Origin: Pseudotabrizicola alkalilacus
Lineage (GTDB): Bacteria; Pseudomonadota; Alphaproteobacteria; Rhodobacterales; Rhodobacteraceae
Direction of reading: 5' to 3'
Assembly: GCF_003443995.1 (NCBI RefSeq)
Contig: NZ_QWEY01000003.1
Coordinates: forward strand, 336,858-400,857
Length of the DNA stretch: 64,000 nucleotides
Shown: in pieces, positions 9,925 to 20,175 of the stretch
How the letters are laid out: every line of letters starts with the position of its first letter
Numbering within the stretch: position 1 is the first letter of the stretch
Program-made: the position numbers and the translations under genes
The notes under the pieces: generated by a model
The model's input: the letters and a program-made list of their open reading frames with translations, nothing else
Told to the model about the DNA's origin: nothing
Databases searched by the model: none

Positions 9925-10194
9925 CTAATGCAGCCGGAATTCCCCCACCACATTGCGCCATTCATTCGGGCCGATCAGCCGTTTATGGCTGAAGCGCACC
10001 GAATGCAGCGGCCCTTCGATCTTTTCCTGCCAGTATTCGATGAACTTGAACAGTCGCGGATAGTCGGGCGCAAGATCATAGTCCTGCCAGACAAAGGTAT
10101 TGAGAACATTGCGATAATCCGGCATGCGATAGACCATTTCCGCCGTGGTCAGGCCATAGCCTTTCAGCATCAGTTCGGTTTCAGATCTTTCCAT
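9925..10194 (-). CDS. usg: Usg family protein
   Basis: Small 89-residue protein with the pattern I recall for the alphaproteobacterial Usg family: an N-terminal LMLKGYGLTTAEMVYRMPDY region, a Trp-rich middle and a C-terminal segment containing GPNEWRNV. The biochemical role of the family is unknown to me; the name was given for position near tryptophan genes in other species. An AGGAG Shine-Dalgarno lies before the ATG. It is divergent from gyrA. Confidence 0.8.
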   Translation of the reverse strand: MERSETELMLKGYGLTTAEMVYRMPDYRNVLNTFVWQDYDLAPDYPRLFKFIEYWQEKIEGPLHSVRFSHKRLIGPNEWRNVVGEFRLH

Positions 10195-10388
10195 ATGAGT
10201 CTCCTGTTCGGCCTCCCCCAGAAAGAATCATGCCAAAGACAGATTAAAAATCAATGATTTCAATTTGTTGTCACTGCCCCTCGCTGGCTGCCAAATCCCC
10301 CGGCGGGGCGGCATTGCACCCCATCCCTTGCTTGGTGTAAGGTTGCCGCAACAAGATATAGCCCCCCCGCAAGGAAGGCACCGAGCAC
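10195..10388. promoter_or_regulatory. Divergent usg-gyrA intergenic region with weak promoter candidates
   Basis: This 194-base region separates usg (minus) from gyrA (plus). For gyrA, TTGGTG at 10332-10337 and GATATA at 10355-10360 are spaced by 17 bases, a weak sigma-70-like pair. AAGGAAGG before the ATG is a good ribosome binding site. A patch of A/T-rich sequence at 10240-10270 may serve usg. No operator was recognised. Confidence 0.3.
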
Positions 10389-13106
10389 ATGAGCGACACG
10401 CCCGAAGATACTGATACCAAAGACGAAATGCCGCAAAAGCCGGTTCATTCCGGCCCGCAGATCGACATCAGTGCCGAGATGAAGACCGCCTATCTGGATT
10501 ACGCGATGAGCGTGATCGTCAGCCGGGCGATCCCTGATCTGCGCGACGGGCTTAAACCCGTGCACCGCCGCATTCTTTTCGCGATGAGTGAATCGGGCAA
10601 CAGCCACGACAAGCCTTACCGCAAATCGGCCCGTCCGGTGGGCGACACCATGGGGAAATACCACCCCCACGGCGACTCGGCGATCTATGACGCGCTGGTG
10701 CGGATGGCGCAGCCGTTTTCGATGTCTTTGAAGCTGTTGGACGGTCAGGGCAACTTTGGCTCGATGGACGGCGATTCTGCGGCGGCGATGCGTTATACCG
10801 AAGTGCGGATGGACAAGCCGTCTGCCTTCCTGCTGGCAGATATCGACAAGGAAACCGTTGATTTCCAGGACAACTACGATGGCAAAGACCGCGAACCCAC
10901 GGTCCTTCCCGCCCGGTTCCCCAACATGCTGGTCAATGGCGCGGGCGGTATCGCTGTCGGCATGGCCACCAACATTCCGCCGCACAACCTTGGCGAGGTC
11001 ATCGACGGCACGCTGGCGCTGATCGACAACCCCGATCTGTCGTCCGAGGCGCTGATGGAAATCATCCCCGCCCCCGATTTCCCCACCGGCGCCACGATCC
11101 TTGGCCGCGCCGGCGCGCGCAAAGCCTATCTCGAAGGCCGCGGCAGCGTGATCATCCGCTCGAAAACCCATATCGAGGAAATCCGCAAAGACCGCTACGC
11201 CATCATCATTGATGAGGTGCCGTATCAGGTCAACAAGGCCTCGATGATCGAGAAAATCGCCGAACTGGTGCGCGACAAGCGGATCGAAGGCATTTCTGCC
11301 GTGGCCGACGAATCTGACCGCATCGGCATCCGCGTGGTGATTGAACTCAAGCGCGATGCAACGCCCGATGTGGTGCTGAACCAGCTGTTCCGCTTTACGC
11401 CGATGCAGACCTCGTTCGGCTGCAACATGCTGGCGCTGAACGGCGGCCGCCCCGAACAGCTGACGCTGCGCGATTTCCTCAGCCATTTCATTACCTTCCG
11501 CGAAGAAGTTGTAGCGCGCCGCACCGCGTTTGAACTGCGCAAAGCGCGCGAGCGCAGCCATATCCTGTGTGGTCTGGCCGTCGCCGTGTCCAATGTGGAT
11601 GAGGTCGTCCGCACCATCCGCGCCTCGGCCGACGCGGCGGAAGCGCGCGAAAAGCTGATGACGCGCCGCTGGCCCGCCGCCGATATCGCGCCCTATATCC
11701 TGCTGATCGACGACCCAAGCCACACCATGAATGACGACGGCACCTATAACCTGTCCGAGGTTCAGGCCCGTGCCATTCTGGAACTGCGTCTGCAACGCCT
11801 GACCGCCATCGGCGTCAAGGAAGTGACGGACGAGCTGGAAGAACTGGCCCGCAAGATCAAGGAATACCTGGAGATTCTGGGCTCGCGTGAGCGGATCATG
11901 GCGATCATCTCGGACGAGCTGCGCGAGGTGAAACAGCTGTTCGCCGTGCCGCGCCGCACCGAAATCGTCGACTGGGCCGGCGATATGGAAGACGAAGACC
12001 TGATCGAGCGCGAAGACATGGTCGTGACGATCACCTCCGGCGGCTACATCAAGCGCACACCGCTGGCCGAATTCCGCCAGCAGAACCGTGGTGGCAAGGG
12101 CCTGTCGTCGATGGCGACCAAAGAAGACGATGTGGTGACGACACTTTTCGTTGCCAATACCCACACCTGGCTGTTGTTCTTCACCACCGATGGCATGGTC
12201 TACAAGCTGAAAACCTGGCGTCTGCCGCTGGCGGGTCGCACCGCCAAGGGCAAGGCCATCGTCAACATCCTGCCGATCCAGCCCCGCGTATCGATCGCCG
12301 CCCTGATGCCGGTCGATGTGCCCGAAGATGAATGGGCCACCTTGCAGATCGTCTTTGCCACCAGCGATGGCGATGTGCGGCAGAACGATCTGTCGGACTT
12401 CACCAACGTCAAACGCAACGGCAAGATCGCGATGAACCTGCCCGAAGGCGTGTTGCTGGTAAACGCGGCCATCGCCGATGAAAATGACGATGTGATGCTG
12501 GTCACGGCCCTTGGCCGCGCGATCCGGTTTTCCACCACCGACATCCGCGTGTTCAAATCACGCGGATCGACCGGCGTGCGCGGCATCCGTCTGGCGACGG
12601 ACGACAAAGTGGTGTCGATGGCGATCATCCGCCACTTCGAGGCCACGCCAGAAGAGCGCGAAGCCTACCTCAAGCAACGCCGCCTGATGGCGGGCGCTGT
12701 CGAAGACGAGGCCGAGGCGGATGACGAGGAAGAAACCGTGCAAGCGGGCCAGCTGTCGCCCGAACGCTACGCCGAAATGTCGGCGCTTGAAGACCTGATC
12801 CTGACCATCACCGCAGGCGGCGCGGGCAAGCTGTCGTCCAGCCACGGCTATCCTGTGCGCGGACGCGGCGGCATGGGCGTGATGGCGATGGACAAGGCGA
12901 TGCGCGGTGGCCGGCTGGTCGCCTCATTCCCGGTCGATCCGTCGGATCAGATCATGCTGGCCACCTCCACCGGGCAGTCGATCCGGGTGCCGGTCGATCA
13001 GATCAGCTTCCGCTCGCGCTCCGCTGGCGGCGTGCGGGTGTTCAACGTCGGCAAGGACGAGGTGGTGGTCTCGGTCGCCCGCGTCGCCGAACAGGGCGAT
13101 GAGTGA
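10389..13106 (+). CDS. gyrA: DNA gyrase subunit A
   Basis: Breakage-reunion subunit of gyrase, 905 residues, acting with GyrB to supercoil DNA. The catalytic Tyr is residue 136 in [10 protein letters not shown]. The quinolone-resistance region reads [10 protein letters not shown] with Ser97 and Asp101, both the drug-sensitive residues. A gyrase-box-like NRGGKG lies near residue 563 and the C-terminal blades follow. An acidic stretch ([12 protein letters not shown]) near residue 780 is inserted between blades. The length and box argue for GyrA rather than ParC. The stop overlaps the next small gene by eight bases. Confidence 0.97.
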   Translation: MSDTPEDTDTKDEMPQKPVHSGPQIDISAEMKTAYLDYAMSVIVSRAIPDLRDGLKPVHRRILFAMSESGNSHDKPYRKSARPVGDTMGKYHPHGDSAIYDALVRMAQPFSMSLKLLDGQGNFGSMDGDSAAAMRYTEVRMDKPSAFLLADIDKETVDFQDNYDGKDREPTVLPARFPNMLVNGAGGIAVGMATNIPPHNLGEVIDGTLALIDNPDLSSEALMEIIPAPDFPTGATILGRAGARKAYLEGRGSVIIRSKTHIEEIRKDRYAIIIDEVPYQVNKASMIEKIAELVRDKRIEGISAVADESDRIGIRVVIELKRDATPDVVLNQLFRFTPMQTSFGCNMLALNGGRPEQLTLRDFLSHFITFREEVVARRTAFELRKARERSHILCGLAVAVSNVDEVVRTIRASADAAEAREKLMTRRWPAADIAPYILLIDDPSHTMNDDGTYNLSEVQARAILELRLQRLTAIGVKEVTDELEELARKIKEYLEILGSRERIMAIISDELREVKQLFAVPRRTEIVDWAGDMEDEDLIEREDMVVTITSGGYIKRTPLAEFRQQNRGGKGLSSMATKEDDVVTTLFVANTHTWLLFFTTDGMVYKLKTWRLPLAGRTAKGKAIVNILPIQPRVSIAALMPVDVPEDEWATLQIVFATSDGDVRQNDLSDFTNVKRNGKIAMNLPEGVLLVNAAIADENDDVMLVTALGRAIRFSTTDIRVFKSRGSTGVRGIRLATDDKVVSMAIIRHFEATPEEREAYLKQRRLMAGAVEDEAEADDEEETVQAGQLSPERYAEMSALEDLILTITAGGAGKLSSSHGYPVRGRGGMGVMAMDKAMRGGRLVASFPVDPSDQIMLATSTGQSIRVPVDQISFRSRSAGGVRVFNVGKDEVVVSVARVAEQGDE

Positions 13107-13398
13107 GCTTGAGGACCGGTTGGCGGCACTTGCCGTCACCGGTCAGACCATCACTTACGGCGCTTTGGCCCGCGATCTGGGCTGGCGCATGGGGCAGCTG
13201 ACCGCCGCGCTGGAAGCGCTGATGGAACAAGACGCGCGCACGGGGGCCCCCTTGCGCGCGTCGCTGTGTGAGGCGCGGCTTGGCAACGGCCTGCCCGCGC
13301 GGGGTTTTTTCGACACCGCGGCAGCGCTGGGGTTTGATGTCTCCGACCCCGCCGCTTTCGTGGCCGAGCAGCGGCGCAGACTTTCTGATCCCGGTTAA
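13099..13398 (+). CDS. Small conserved protein coupled to gyrA, function unknown
   Basis: A 99-residue product starting at the ATG that overlaps the gyrA stop (ATGAGTGA), so translation is probably coupled. The predicted fold is mostly helical; the [12 protein letters not shown] segment followed by LEALMEQD resembles a small winged-helix or alkyltransferase-like DNA-binding unit, but I cannot assign it. No signal peptide or membrane segment. Neighbourhood with gyrA may be purely positional. Confidence 0.65.
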   Translation: MSELEDRLAALAVTGQTITYGALARDLGWRMGQLTAALEALMEQDARTGAPLRASLCEARLGNGLPARGFFDTAAALGFDVSDPAAFVAEQRRRLSDPG

Positions 13399-13451
13399 GA
13401 CCTTGGAAATGATCCCCGGCCTATCCTTCAAGTCAAAGGGAGACGGCACGG

Positions 13452-13802
13452 ATGAACCTGTATCACTGCATGATCGAATTGCGGCAAGACAGCCGCGCGC
13501 TGGCCTTTGCCAAGGCCACCGATGGCTGGATGAGCTATCTCAAGGGTCAGGGCCTGATCACCGGCTGGCGGCTGATGCGGCGCAAATTCGGCCTCGCCTC
13601 GGGCGCGCATCCCGATTTCCTGCTGGAGATCGAGGTGCCGGGCATGGCCGCGCTGGATGATGCCTTTGCCGCACTCGCCGCCGCGGATGATGAGGCAAGC
13701 CGCCGCTATGACCTGATGCATCAGCTGATCGCACGGGTCGATACCGGCCTCTATCGCCCCTACCCCGATAGCAGCCAACGCGAACGCATCGCTCTGGTCT
13801 GA
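13452..13802 (+). CDS. DUF6614-like small conserved protein
   Basis: A 116-residue cytoplasmic protein beginning [10 protein letters not shown]. The pattern of a beta strand start, a central [10 protein letters not shown] and a FLLEIEV strand suggests a small ferredoxin-like or dimeric alpha+beta fold. I recall this as a family common in Rhodobacteraceae (DUF6614), function unknown; the family name is from memory. AAGGGAG upstream is a good ribosome binding site. It lies 53 bases after the previous small gene. Confidence 0.65.
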   Translation: MNLYHCMIELRQDSRALAFAKATDGWMSYLKGQGLITGWRLMRRKFGLASGAHPDFLLEIEVPGMAALDDAFAALAAADDEASRRYDLMHQLIARVDTGLYRPYPDSSQRERIALV

Positions 13803-13855
13803 CCCGGCCAAAGCGATGGCTTGAAAGCGACAGGGCGGCGGGATATCTCCACCGC

Positions 13856-15187
13856 ATGAGCAAAACACTTCACATCATCGGCGGCGGCATGGCCGGGTCA
13901 GAAGCGGCATGGCAAGCCGCCCATCAGGGCGTGCAGGTCGTCATCCATGAGATGCGCCCGCAGGTCGGCACCTTCGCCCATCGCACCGGACATCTGGCCG
14001 AAATGGTCTGCTCCAACTCCTTCCGCTCCGATGACCACGAAAGCAATGCCGTGGGGCTCTTGCATTGGGAAATGCGCGCGGCAGGCGGGCTGATCATGGA
14101 ACAGGCCGCCGTCCATCGCCTGCCCGCAGGCGGCGCGCTGGCGGTGGACCGTGATCCCTTTGCCGAAAGCGTGACCGCCCGGATCAAGGCGCATCCGCTG
14201 ATTTCCGTCTCTTATGAGGAAATCACCGAACTGCCCGACGATGGTCACTGGATCATCGCCACCGGCCCGCTGACCTCTGGCGCGCTGGCCGAAAGCATCC
14301 GCGCGGCCACCGGGGCCGAGGCGCTGGCGTTTTTCGATGCCATCGCCCCCATCGTCTATGCTGAGAGCGTCGATATGTCGGTGGCCTGGATGCAGTCGCG
14401 CTATGACAAGGGCGAAACGGCCGAGGAACAGACCGCCTATATCAACTGCCCGCTCACGCGCGAGCAATATGAAGATTTCATCGACGCGCTGCTGGCGGCG
14501 GAAAAGACCGAGTTCAAAGAAGGCGAGACGGCGGGCTATTTCGACGGCTGCCTGCCGATCGAGGTCATGGCCGAACGTGGCCGCGAAACCCTGCGCTTTG
14601 GCCCGATGAAGCCGGTTGGTCTGACCAACCCGCATCAGCCCGATGTCAAAGCCTATGCCGTGGTGCAGCTGCGCCGCGACAACAAGCTGGGCACGCTGTT
14701 CAACATGGTCGGCTTTCAGACCAAGATGAAATACGGCGCGCAAACCGATGTGTTCAAACGGATTCCCGGCCTGACCAATGCCAGCTTTGCGCGGCTGGGT
14801 GGTATCCACCGGAACACCTTCATCAACTCCCCCACGCTTCTGGACAATCAGATGCGGCTGAAATCGCACCCGCATATCCGCTTTGCCGGGCAGATCACCG
14901 GGGTCGAGGGCTATGTCGAAAGCGCCGCCATGGGGCTTTTGGCTGGCCGCATGGCCGCCGCCGAGATCAAGGGCGAAACCCTTCTGCCGCCGCCACCGGA
15001 AACCGCCACCGGCGCGCTGATCACCCATATCACCGGCGGGGCCGAGGCAAAGACCTTTCAGCCGATGAACGTCAACTTCGGCCTGTTCCCCCCGATCAAC
15101 GCAAAAGGCGGGCGGCGTGGGCGAAAAGACCGCTACAAGGCCTATACCGACCGGGCCAAAGACGCCTTTACGGCATGGCTCGGTTGA
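13856..15187 (+). CDS. trmFO: Methylenetetrahydrofolate--tRNA-(uracil-5-)-methyltransferase
   Basis: Folate- and FAD-dependent enzyme (443 residues) that makes m5U54 in the T-loop of tRNA. The N-terminal FAD motif [11 protein letters not shown] is followed by family-specific signatures [23 protein letters not shown] and [14 protein letters not shown], whose cysteines include those expected in catalysis. The C-terminal [10 protein letters not shown] region is also typical. The 3' end overlaps the start of gluQ by 13 bases, so the two tRNA-modification genes form one unit. Confidence 0.96.
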   Translation: MSKTLHIIGGGMAGSEAAWQAAHQGVQVVIHEMRPQVGTFAHRTGHLAEMVCSNSFRSDDHESNAVGLLHWEMRAAGGLIMEQAAVHRLPAGGALAVDRDPFAESVTARIKAHPLISVSYEEITELPDDGHWIIATGPLTSGALAESIRAATGAEALAFFDAIAPIVYAESVDMSVAWMQSRYDKGETAEEQTAYINCPLTREQYEDFIDALLAAEKTEFKEGETAGYFDGCLPIEVMAERGRETLRFGPMKPVGLTNPHQPDVKAYAVVQLRRDNKLGTLFNMVGFQTKMKYGAQTDVFKRIPGLTNASFARLGGIHRNTFINSPTLLDNQMRLKSHPHIRFAGQITGVEGYVESAAMGLLAGRMAAAEIKGETLLPPPPETATGALITHITGGAEAKTFQPMNVNFGLFPPINAKGGRRGRKDRYKAYTDRAKDAFTAWLG

Positions 15188-16035
15188 CGCGACCCGCGTC
15201 GGGGGCATTCGTAACCCGTTTCGCGCCCTCGCCCACCGGCCCGCTGCATCTGGGCCATGCCTATTCCGCAATTCTCGCGCATGACATGGCGCGGGCGGCA
15301 CAGGGCCGGTTCCTGCTGCGGATGGAAGACACCGACACCGAACGCAGCAAATACACCTATGAGGCGCAGATCCTGGATGATCTGTCCTGGCTCGGCCTGA
15401 CATGGGACGGGCCGGTACACCGCCAGTCTGATCATATCGCCGAGTACACTGCGCGGCTGGAGCCGCTGGCCGCGCGCGGGCTTTTGTACCCCTGCTCCTG
15501 CACACGGTCCGACATCCGCGCCGCCCTTGCCGCCCCGCAAGAGGGCACCATCCACCCGCACTATCCCGGCACCTGTCGCGGGCGCGCGATGGCAACCCGC
15601 CAGCCCGGCGATGCGCTGCGCCTTGACCTCGCCGCCGCCCTCGCCCTTGCCCCCGACCTCAGCTTTACCGAGACCGGCGCGGCCCATGCCGGCCAGCACC
15701 GCATTGACCCTGCCGACGCCACCCGTCGCATCGGCGATGTGGTGCTGTCGCGCAAGGGCGAGGATATCGTGGCCTATTTCCTTGCCTCGGCGCTGGATGA
15801 TGCCGACCATGGCGTCACCCATGTGATCCGGGGCGAGGATCTGTTCGATTTCACCCCGGTTCAGGTGATCCTGCAGCATCTGCTGGGCCTGCCGACCCCA
15901 ACCTATCACCACCACCGCCTGATCCGCGATGATCAGGGCAAGCGGCTGGCCAAACGCGACGATGCCCGCGCCCTGTCAAAATACCGCGCCGAAGGGGCCA
16001 CACCGCAGGACATCCGCCGCATGGTCAGTCGCTGA
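15175..16035 (+). CDS. gluQ: Glutamyl-Q tRNA(Asp) synthetase
   Basis: Truncated glutamyl-tRNA synthetase paralogue (286 residues) that attaches glutamate to queuosine in the anticodon of tRNA(Asp). The class I HIGH-like motif is PLHLGHAYS and the KMSKS-like motif is KRLAKRD. Zinc-site cysteines lie in [10 protein letters not shown] and YPGTCRG. The anticodon-binding domain of GltX is absent, as expected for this family. Start overlaps trmFO by 13 bases. Confidence 0.94.
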   Translation: MARLTRPASGAFVTRFAPSPTGPLHLGHAYSAILAHDMARAAQGRFLLRMEDTDTERSKYTYEAQILDDLSWLGLTWDGPVHRQSDHIAEYTARLEPLAARGLLYPCSCTRSDIRAALAAPQEGTIHPHYPGTCRGRAMATRQPGDALRLDLAAALALAPDLSFTETGAAHAGQHRIDPADATRRIGDVVLSRKGEDIVAYFLASALDDADHGVTHVIRGEDLFDFTPVQVILQHLLGLPTPTYHHHRLIRDDQGKRLAKRDDARALSKYRAEGATPQDIRRMVSR

Positions 16036-16068
16036 CCCATTTTCTGTCTGAAAATATCCTCGGGGGGT

Positions 16069-16091
16069 CTGGGGGGCAGACAGCCCCCCAG
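16069..16091. terminator. G/C-rich hairpin between convergent gluQ and soxG
   Basis: The arms CTGGGGGG (16069-16076) and CCCCCCAG (16084-16091) form an eight-pair stem around a seven-base loop. No T-run follows, so an intrinsic terminator is only likely, not certain. The adjacent TTTTCTGTCTGAAAAT (about 16040-16055) is itself palindromic, and the same style of element seems typical of Rhodobacteraceae gene ends. It sits between convergent genes and could act for both strands. Confidence 0.45.
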
Positions 16092-16099
16092 TGCACCGT

Positions 16100-16648
16100 C
16101 TAGAGCTCAGACCCCGGCCGGGCCGATACGCTCAACAACCCCATCACATACCCCGCCACCGACCGGAAGCAGACCAGCGTGAAGCCGCCGTCGTCGGCCC
16201 AGAACGCGGCAGCCACCTGTGCGGCGCGGCTGCGGCGCAGCTCGCCCGGCTCCAGCTGGTCGAAATCCACTGGCGACAGCTTGCGCAGCACCTGATCGGC
16301 CTTTGCGCCCTCGATCCGGAACACGGCGCGGGCGTCTGACACATCGACTGCCAGATGGTGCTGGCCCTGCAACGCCCCGGCAATGCTGGCCAAAGCCGCT
16401 GCCACATCGGCGTAAGGCAACACCAGCAACAGCTCATCCGGGCTCATCCAGCCCACCGCCCGCGTGCCCTGCCGCACGATCCGCCGCACCTCAGGCAGGC
16501 CGCAGCCGGTGGCGGCCAGCACCGCCGCCTCCAGCCCCGGCGTACCCGCCTTGGCGCGCAGGGTGATCATGCCAAGCGGCCCGATCTCGCGCACCGCGGC
16601 AAAACCGTCATAGCTTGCGCCCGAAAGCGCGCTGACCGGATCAGACAT
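16100..16648 (-). CDS. soxG: Sarcosine oxidase, gamma subunit
   Basis: Smallest of the large-subunit partners in heterotetrameric sarcosine oxidase, about 182 residues. The protein has the GcvT-like fold fragments typical of SoxG (GWMSPDELLLVLP, DVSDARAVFRIEG, CFRSVAGYVMG). The ATG at 16648 (MSDPVSALSG) overlaps the soxA stop by eight bases and is preferred over the longer frame. It is the last gene of the soxB-soxD-soxA-soxG operon. Confidence 0.9.
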   Translation of the reverse strand: MSDPVSALSGASYDGFAAVREIGPLGMITLRAKAGTPGLEAAVLAATGCGLPEVRRIVRQGTRAVGWMSPDELLLVLPYADVAAALASIAGALQGQHHLAVDVSDARAVFRIEGAKADQVLRKLSPVDFDQLEPGELRRSRAAQVAAAFWADDGGFTLVCFRSVAGYVMGLLSVSARPGSEL

Positions 16649-19646
16649 TCTGCTTCTCCCCGTCCTTGTCATAGAACACCGGGTTCACCACCCGAGCCTG
16701 GGTCTCGCCGCCGTTCATTTTGGTAAATGTCACCACCTCGCCCATCCGCTGCGGGCCGTGCCGCAGCAGGCCCATGGCAATGCCGCGCCCCAAAGTCGGC
16801 GACTGGTAGGTGGAGGTCACCCGCCCCTGCACGCGGCGCTGGCCATTGGCGTTCACCCCATGCTCGGGGATATAGGCGCCATCCTCAACCACCGACCCGT
16901 CCAGCGTCTCGAACCCCACCAGTTTCCAGCGGTCGGGGTTGGCAAGGAAGGTGCGTTCCTGCCCGCGCTTGCCCAGATAATCGGCCTTCTTTTTGCTGAT
17001 CGCCCAGTCCAGCCCCAGATCCTGCGGGATGATGGTGCCGTCGGTTTCATCGCCGATCATGATAAAGCCCTTTTCGGCCCGCATCACATGCAGCGCCTCG
17101 GTGCCATAGGGCATCGCGCCAAACGCCGCCCCGGCCTGATGCAGAAGCGTCCAGAAGGCCGCGCCATGGCTGGCGGGCACCGCAATTTCATAAGACAGCT
17201 CGCCCGAAAAACTGATCCGGTACACCCGGCACGGGAACCCGCCCAAGGTGCCATCGGCCCATTGCATGAACGGCAGCGCCTCTTTTGACACGTCCATGCC
17301 GCCAAGCGATTCCAACACCTTGCGGGCATTCGGCCCGACCACCGCGACCTGCGCATATTGCTCGGTCACATTGGCGGTATAGACCTGCCAGTCCCACCAC
17401 TCGCATTGCAGCCAGTCTTCCATCCAGGCATGGATGCGGTCGGCCCCGCCGGAAGTGGTGTGGCACAGCCAGGTGTCGGCGTCGATCCGCGCTACCACAC
17501 CGTCGTCGGACAGAAAGCCCTGCTCGTTGCACATCAGACCATAGCGGCATTTGCCGATCGGCAGGTTGCTCATGACGTTGGTGTAAAGCATGTCGAGGAA
17601 GCGCCCGGCATCGGGCCCTTTGACGATGATCTTGCCAAGCGTGGAAGCGTCAAGCAAACCAAGGGCTTCGCGGGTGTTCTTCACCTCACGGTGCACCGCT
17701 TGCTCTGCGGTCTCGCCGGGGCGTTGGAAGCAATAGGGCCTGCGCCAATGGCCGACGGGTTCAAAGTACGCCCCGTTCTGCTGATGCCAGTCGTGCATCG
17801 GCGTCTTGCGCAGCGGCTGGAAAATCTCGCCCCGTGCTTCGCCTGCCAAAGCGCCCAAGGGCACCGGGGTATAGGGCGGGCGGAAGGTTGTCGTGCCGAC
17901 CTGCGGGATCGCCGCGTTCAGACTGTCGGCAAGGACCGCCAGACCGTTGATATTGCTCAGCTTGCCCTGATCGGTCGCCATGCCGAGCGTGGTATAGCGC
18001 TTGGTATGCTCAACCGATTCATAGCCCTCGCGCGCGGCGAGCTGCACGTCAGACACCTTCACATCGTTCTGGAAATCCAGCCACATCTTTGAGCGCAGGG
18101 CAATCGACGCCCCTTGCGGCATGATCCAGACCGGCTCCAGCGGTGCCTCTGCCGGCACGTCATGAACCGGAGCCTGCGCCTTTTTGGCTTTCAAGCCGAG
18201 CGCTTGCAGCGCGATCCTCACCTGAGCATCCGCATCCGCCACTGCATCCCGCAAGGCGCCATTGGCGGCACCTGCGGCCATCACCATGGCCGATCCGTCT
18301 TCATGCAGCGGCGGGCGGGCCGGGTCGGGGCGGAACATCGCGCCCGCCTCATCCCAGATCAGCTTGCCGCCGCAATGGCTCCACAGATGGACCACCGGCG
18401 ACCAGCCGCCCGACATCGCCACCGCGTCGCAGGGCAGCGTGGTGCTGGCTGCGCCCTCACCCGCCTGCAGGCAGATCTCCACCGCCTCCACCCGCTTGCC
18501 GCCCTTGACCCGCGCAATGGCGCGCCCGGTTTCCACCCGGATGCCAAGCGCGCGCGCGCGTTCGGGCAAGGCACCATTGGCGATACTGCGGGCGTCGATC
18601 ACCGCCGCCACCTCCAGCCCCGCCTGATGCAGCGCAATCGCAGTGCGGTAAGCATCATCGTTGTTGGTCACAACCACCGTACGGTCGCCGGGCGACACCG
18701 CCCAGTTCACCGCATAATCGCGCACTGCCCCGGCCAGCATCACGCCGGGAATGTCATTGCCGGCAAAGGACAACGGCCGCTCGATCGCGCCGGTTGCCGC
18801 GATGATCTTGCCCACCCGCATCCGCCACAGCCGATGCTTTGGCCGCCCGTCGCCGGGGGTGTGGTCAGCGAGCTTTTCGTCCAAGAGCACATAACCATGG
18901 TCATAAGACCCCGCCGCCATGCAGCGCAGGCGCAGCGTTACCTGATCCATCGCCGCCAGTTCGGTCACGGCGGCCTCGATCCAGACCTCTGCCGCCATGC
19001 CGTCGATCACATCGCCATCCACCGGCGCGCGCCCGCCCCAATGCGCGGTCTGCTCGATCAGCCAGACCCGCGCGCCCGCACGGCCCGCGACCAGTGCGGC
19101 CTGCAAACCGGCGACACCGCCGCCCACGATCAAGAGATCGCAAAACCCGTAAGCTTGCTCATACCGGTCCGCATCACGGTCTTTTGGCGCCGAGCCAAGG
19201 CCTGCCGAGTGCCGGATGATCGGTTCAAACACATGTTTCCACGCCGCGCGCGGGTGGATGAAGGTCTTGTAATAGAACCCACCCGGCAAAAACCGCGCGG
19301 CATAATTGTTCAGCACACCGACATCGTATTCCAGCGATGGCCAATGGTTCTGGCTCCGCGCTTCCAGCCCGTCGAACAATTCTGTGGTCGTGGTGCGCTG
19401 GTTCGGCTCCAGCCGTGTACCCTGCCCCAGATTGACCAGCGCATTCGGCTCTTCGGCCCCGCTGGCGACGATGCCGCGCGGGCGGTGGTATTTGAAACTG
19501 CGCCCGACCAGCATCTGATCATTGGCGAGCAGCGCCGAGGCAAGGGTATCGCCGGCACAGCCGCGCAACCGCTTGCCGTTAAAGGTAAACTCTACCGAAG
19601 CAGAGCGGTCGATCAACCGACCACCGGTTTTCAGGCGGGTGCTCAT
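16641..19646 (-). CDS. soxA: Sarcosine oxidase, alpha subunit
   Basis: Large subunit (1001 residues) of the enzyme that oxidatively demethylates sarcosine to glycine with tetrahydrofolate as one-carbon acceptor. Architecture: an N-terminal 2Fe-2S-ferredoxin-like domain (residues 1-95), an NAD-binding Rossmann module around LLIVGGGVAGLQAA (about 150-165), a second dinucleotide-binding module, and a C-terminal aminomethyltransferase domain (about 600-970). All domains appear intact and the length is usual. Minus-strand operon with soxD upstream and soxG overlapping downstream. Confidence 0.96.
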   Translation of the reverse strand: MSTRLKTGGRLIDRSASVEFTFNGKRLRGCAGDTLASALLANDQMLVGRSFKYHRPRGIVASGAEEPNALVNLGQGTRLEPNQRTTTTELFDGLEARSQNHWPSLEYDVGVLNNYAARFLPGGFYYKTFIHPRAAWKHVFEPIIRHSAGLGSAPKDRDADRYEQAYGFCDLLIVGGGVAGLQAALVAGRAGARVWLIEQTAHWGGRAPVDGDVIDGMAAEVWIEAAVTELAAMDQVTLRLRCMAAGSYDHGYVLLDEKLADHTPGDGRPKHRLWRMRVGKIIAATGAIERPLSFAGNDIPGVMLAGAVRDYAVNWAVSPGDRTVVVTNNDDAYRTAIALHQAGLEVAAVIDARSIANGALPERARALGIRVETGRAIARVKGGKRVEAVEICLQAGEGAASTTLPCDAVAMSGGWSPVVHLWSHCGGKLIWDEAGAMFRPDPARPPLHEDGSAMVMAAGAANGALRDAVADADAQVRIALQALGLKAKKAQAPVHDVPAEAPLEPVWIMPQGASIALRSKMWLDFQNDVKVSDVQLAAREGYESVEHTKRYTTLGMATDQGKLSNINGLAVLADSLNAAIPQVGTTTFRPPYTPVPLGALAGEARGEIFQPLRKTPMHDWHQQNGAYFEPVGHWRRPYCFQRPGETAEQAVHREVKNTREALGLLDASTLGKIIVKGPDAGRFLDMLYTNVMSNLPIGKCRYGLMCNEQGFLSDDGVVARIDADTWLCHTTSGGADRIHAWMEDWLQCEWWDWQVYTANVTEQYAQVAVVGPNARKVLESLGGMDVSKEALPFMQWADGTLGGFPCRVYRISFSGELSYEIAVPASHGAAFWTLLHQAGAAFGAMPYGTEALHVMRAEKGFIMIGDETDGTIIPQDLGLDWAISKKKADYLGKRGQERTFLANPDRWKLVGFETLDGSVVEDGAYIPEHGVNANGQRRVQGRVTSTYQSPTLGRGIAMGLLRHGPQRMGEVVTFTKMNGGETQARVVNPVFYDKDGEKQNV

Positions 19647-19702
19647 GGGGTGGTCCTTTTGCGGAAGGTCTTGATGCAGGCGTCAGCGCCCCCCCACCCC
19701 AG

Positions 19703-19725
19703 CCCTCCCCCACAGGGGGGGAGGG
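19703..19725. repeat. C/G-rich hairpin in the soxD-soxA gap
   Basis: CCCTCCCCC and the complementary GGGGG(G)AGGG flank an ACA loop, giving a very stable stem within the 130-base gap between soxD and soxA. There is no T-run. It could slow transcription or set relative amounts of the two messages, or be one copy of a dispersed extragenic repeat. No other feature was seen in this gap. Confidence 0.5.
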
Positions 19726-19776
19726 AGGCGCAGGCAGAGCCACAGGCGCGCAAGGCGGCAGGCGTTGCAGGCCCGC

Positions 19777-20097
19777 TCATGTCAGGGTCCAGTCCGGGCG
19801 GCGGGCCCTGATCTTGTCAACAATATCGGCGGGTGGTTCAGCGGTCTGCGCCGGATAAGTCCCGAACACCTCCAGCGTGGCAGTGCAGCGCGCGGCCAGA
19901 AACCATTTGCCACAGCCATAAGCATGCCGCCAGCGTTCGAAATGCACGCCCTTGGGGTTCTTGCGGGCGAACATATACGCCTCGAAGTCATCATCATCAG
20001 ACCCCGGCCCGAACCGCTTCAGATGCGCCTCGCCCCCTGGGGTGAGTTCGGTTTCCTCGGCGCGCACGCCGCAATAGGGGCAGTCCAGGATCAGCAT
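19777..20097 (-). CDS. soxD: Sarcosine oxidase, delta subunit
   Basis: Zinc-binding delta subunit, 106 residues. The N-terminal CPYCG motif and later CTATLEVF and histidine region supply the expected zinc ligands. FGPGSDDDDFEAYMF and NPKGVHFERWRH are characteristic of the family. It precedes soxA in the minus-strand operon, separated by a 130-base gap that contains a G/C hairpin. Confidence 0.92.
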   Translation of the reverse strand: MLILDCPYCGVRAEETELTPGGEAHLKRFGPGSDDDDFEAYMFARKNPKGVHFERWRHAYGCGKWFLAARCTATLEVFGTYPAQTAEPPADIVDKIRARRPDWTLT

Positions 20098-20175
20098 ATG
20101 GCACCTGTAGACATGAATGAGGCGGGCGCCGTAAAGCGCCCGCCTTGCAAGGACAGAGAGAGAGGGGAAAAGGTG

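Noticed and set aside
10260..12164. 634-codon open frame antisense to gyrA
   Set aside because: High-GC shadow frame; gyrA on the other strand is unambiguous.
17358..19811. Long plus-strand open frames across soxA
   Set aside because: Shadow frames of soxA with His/Arg/Pro-rich low-information sequence.
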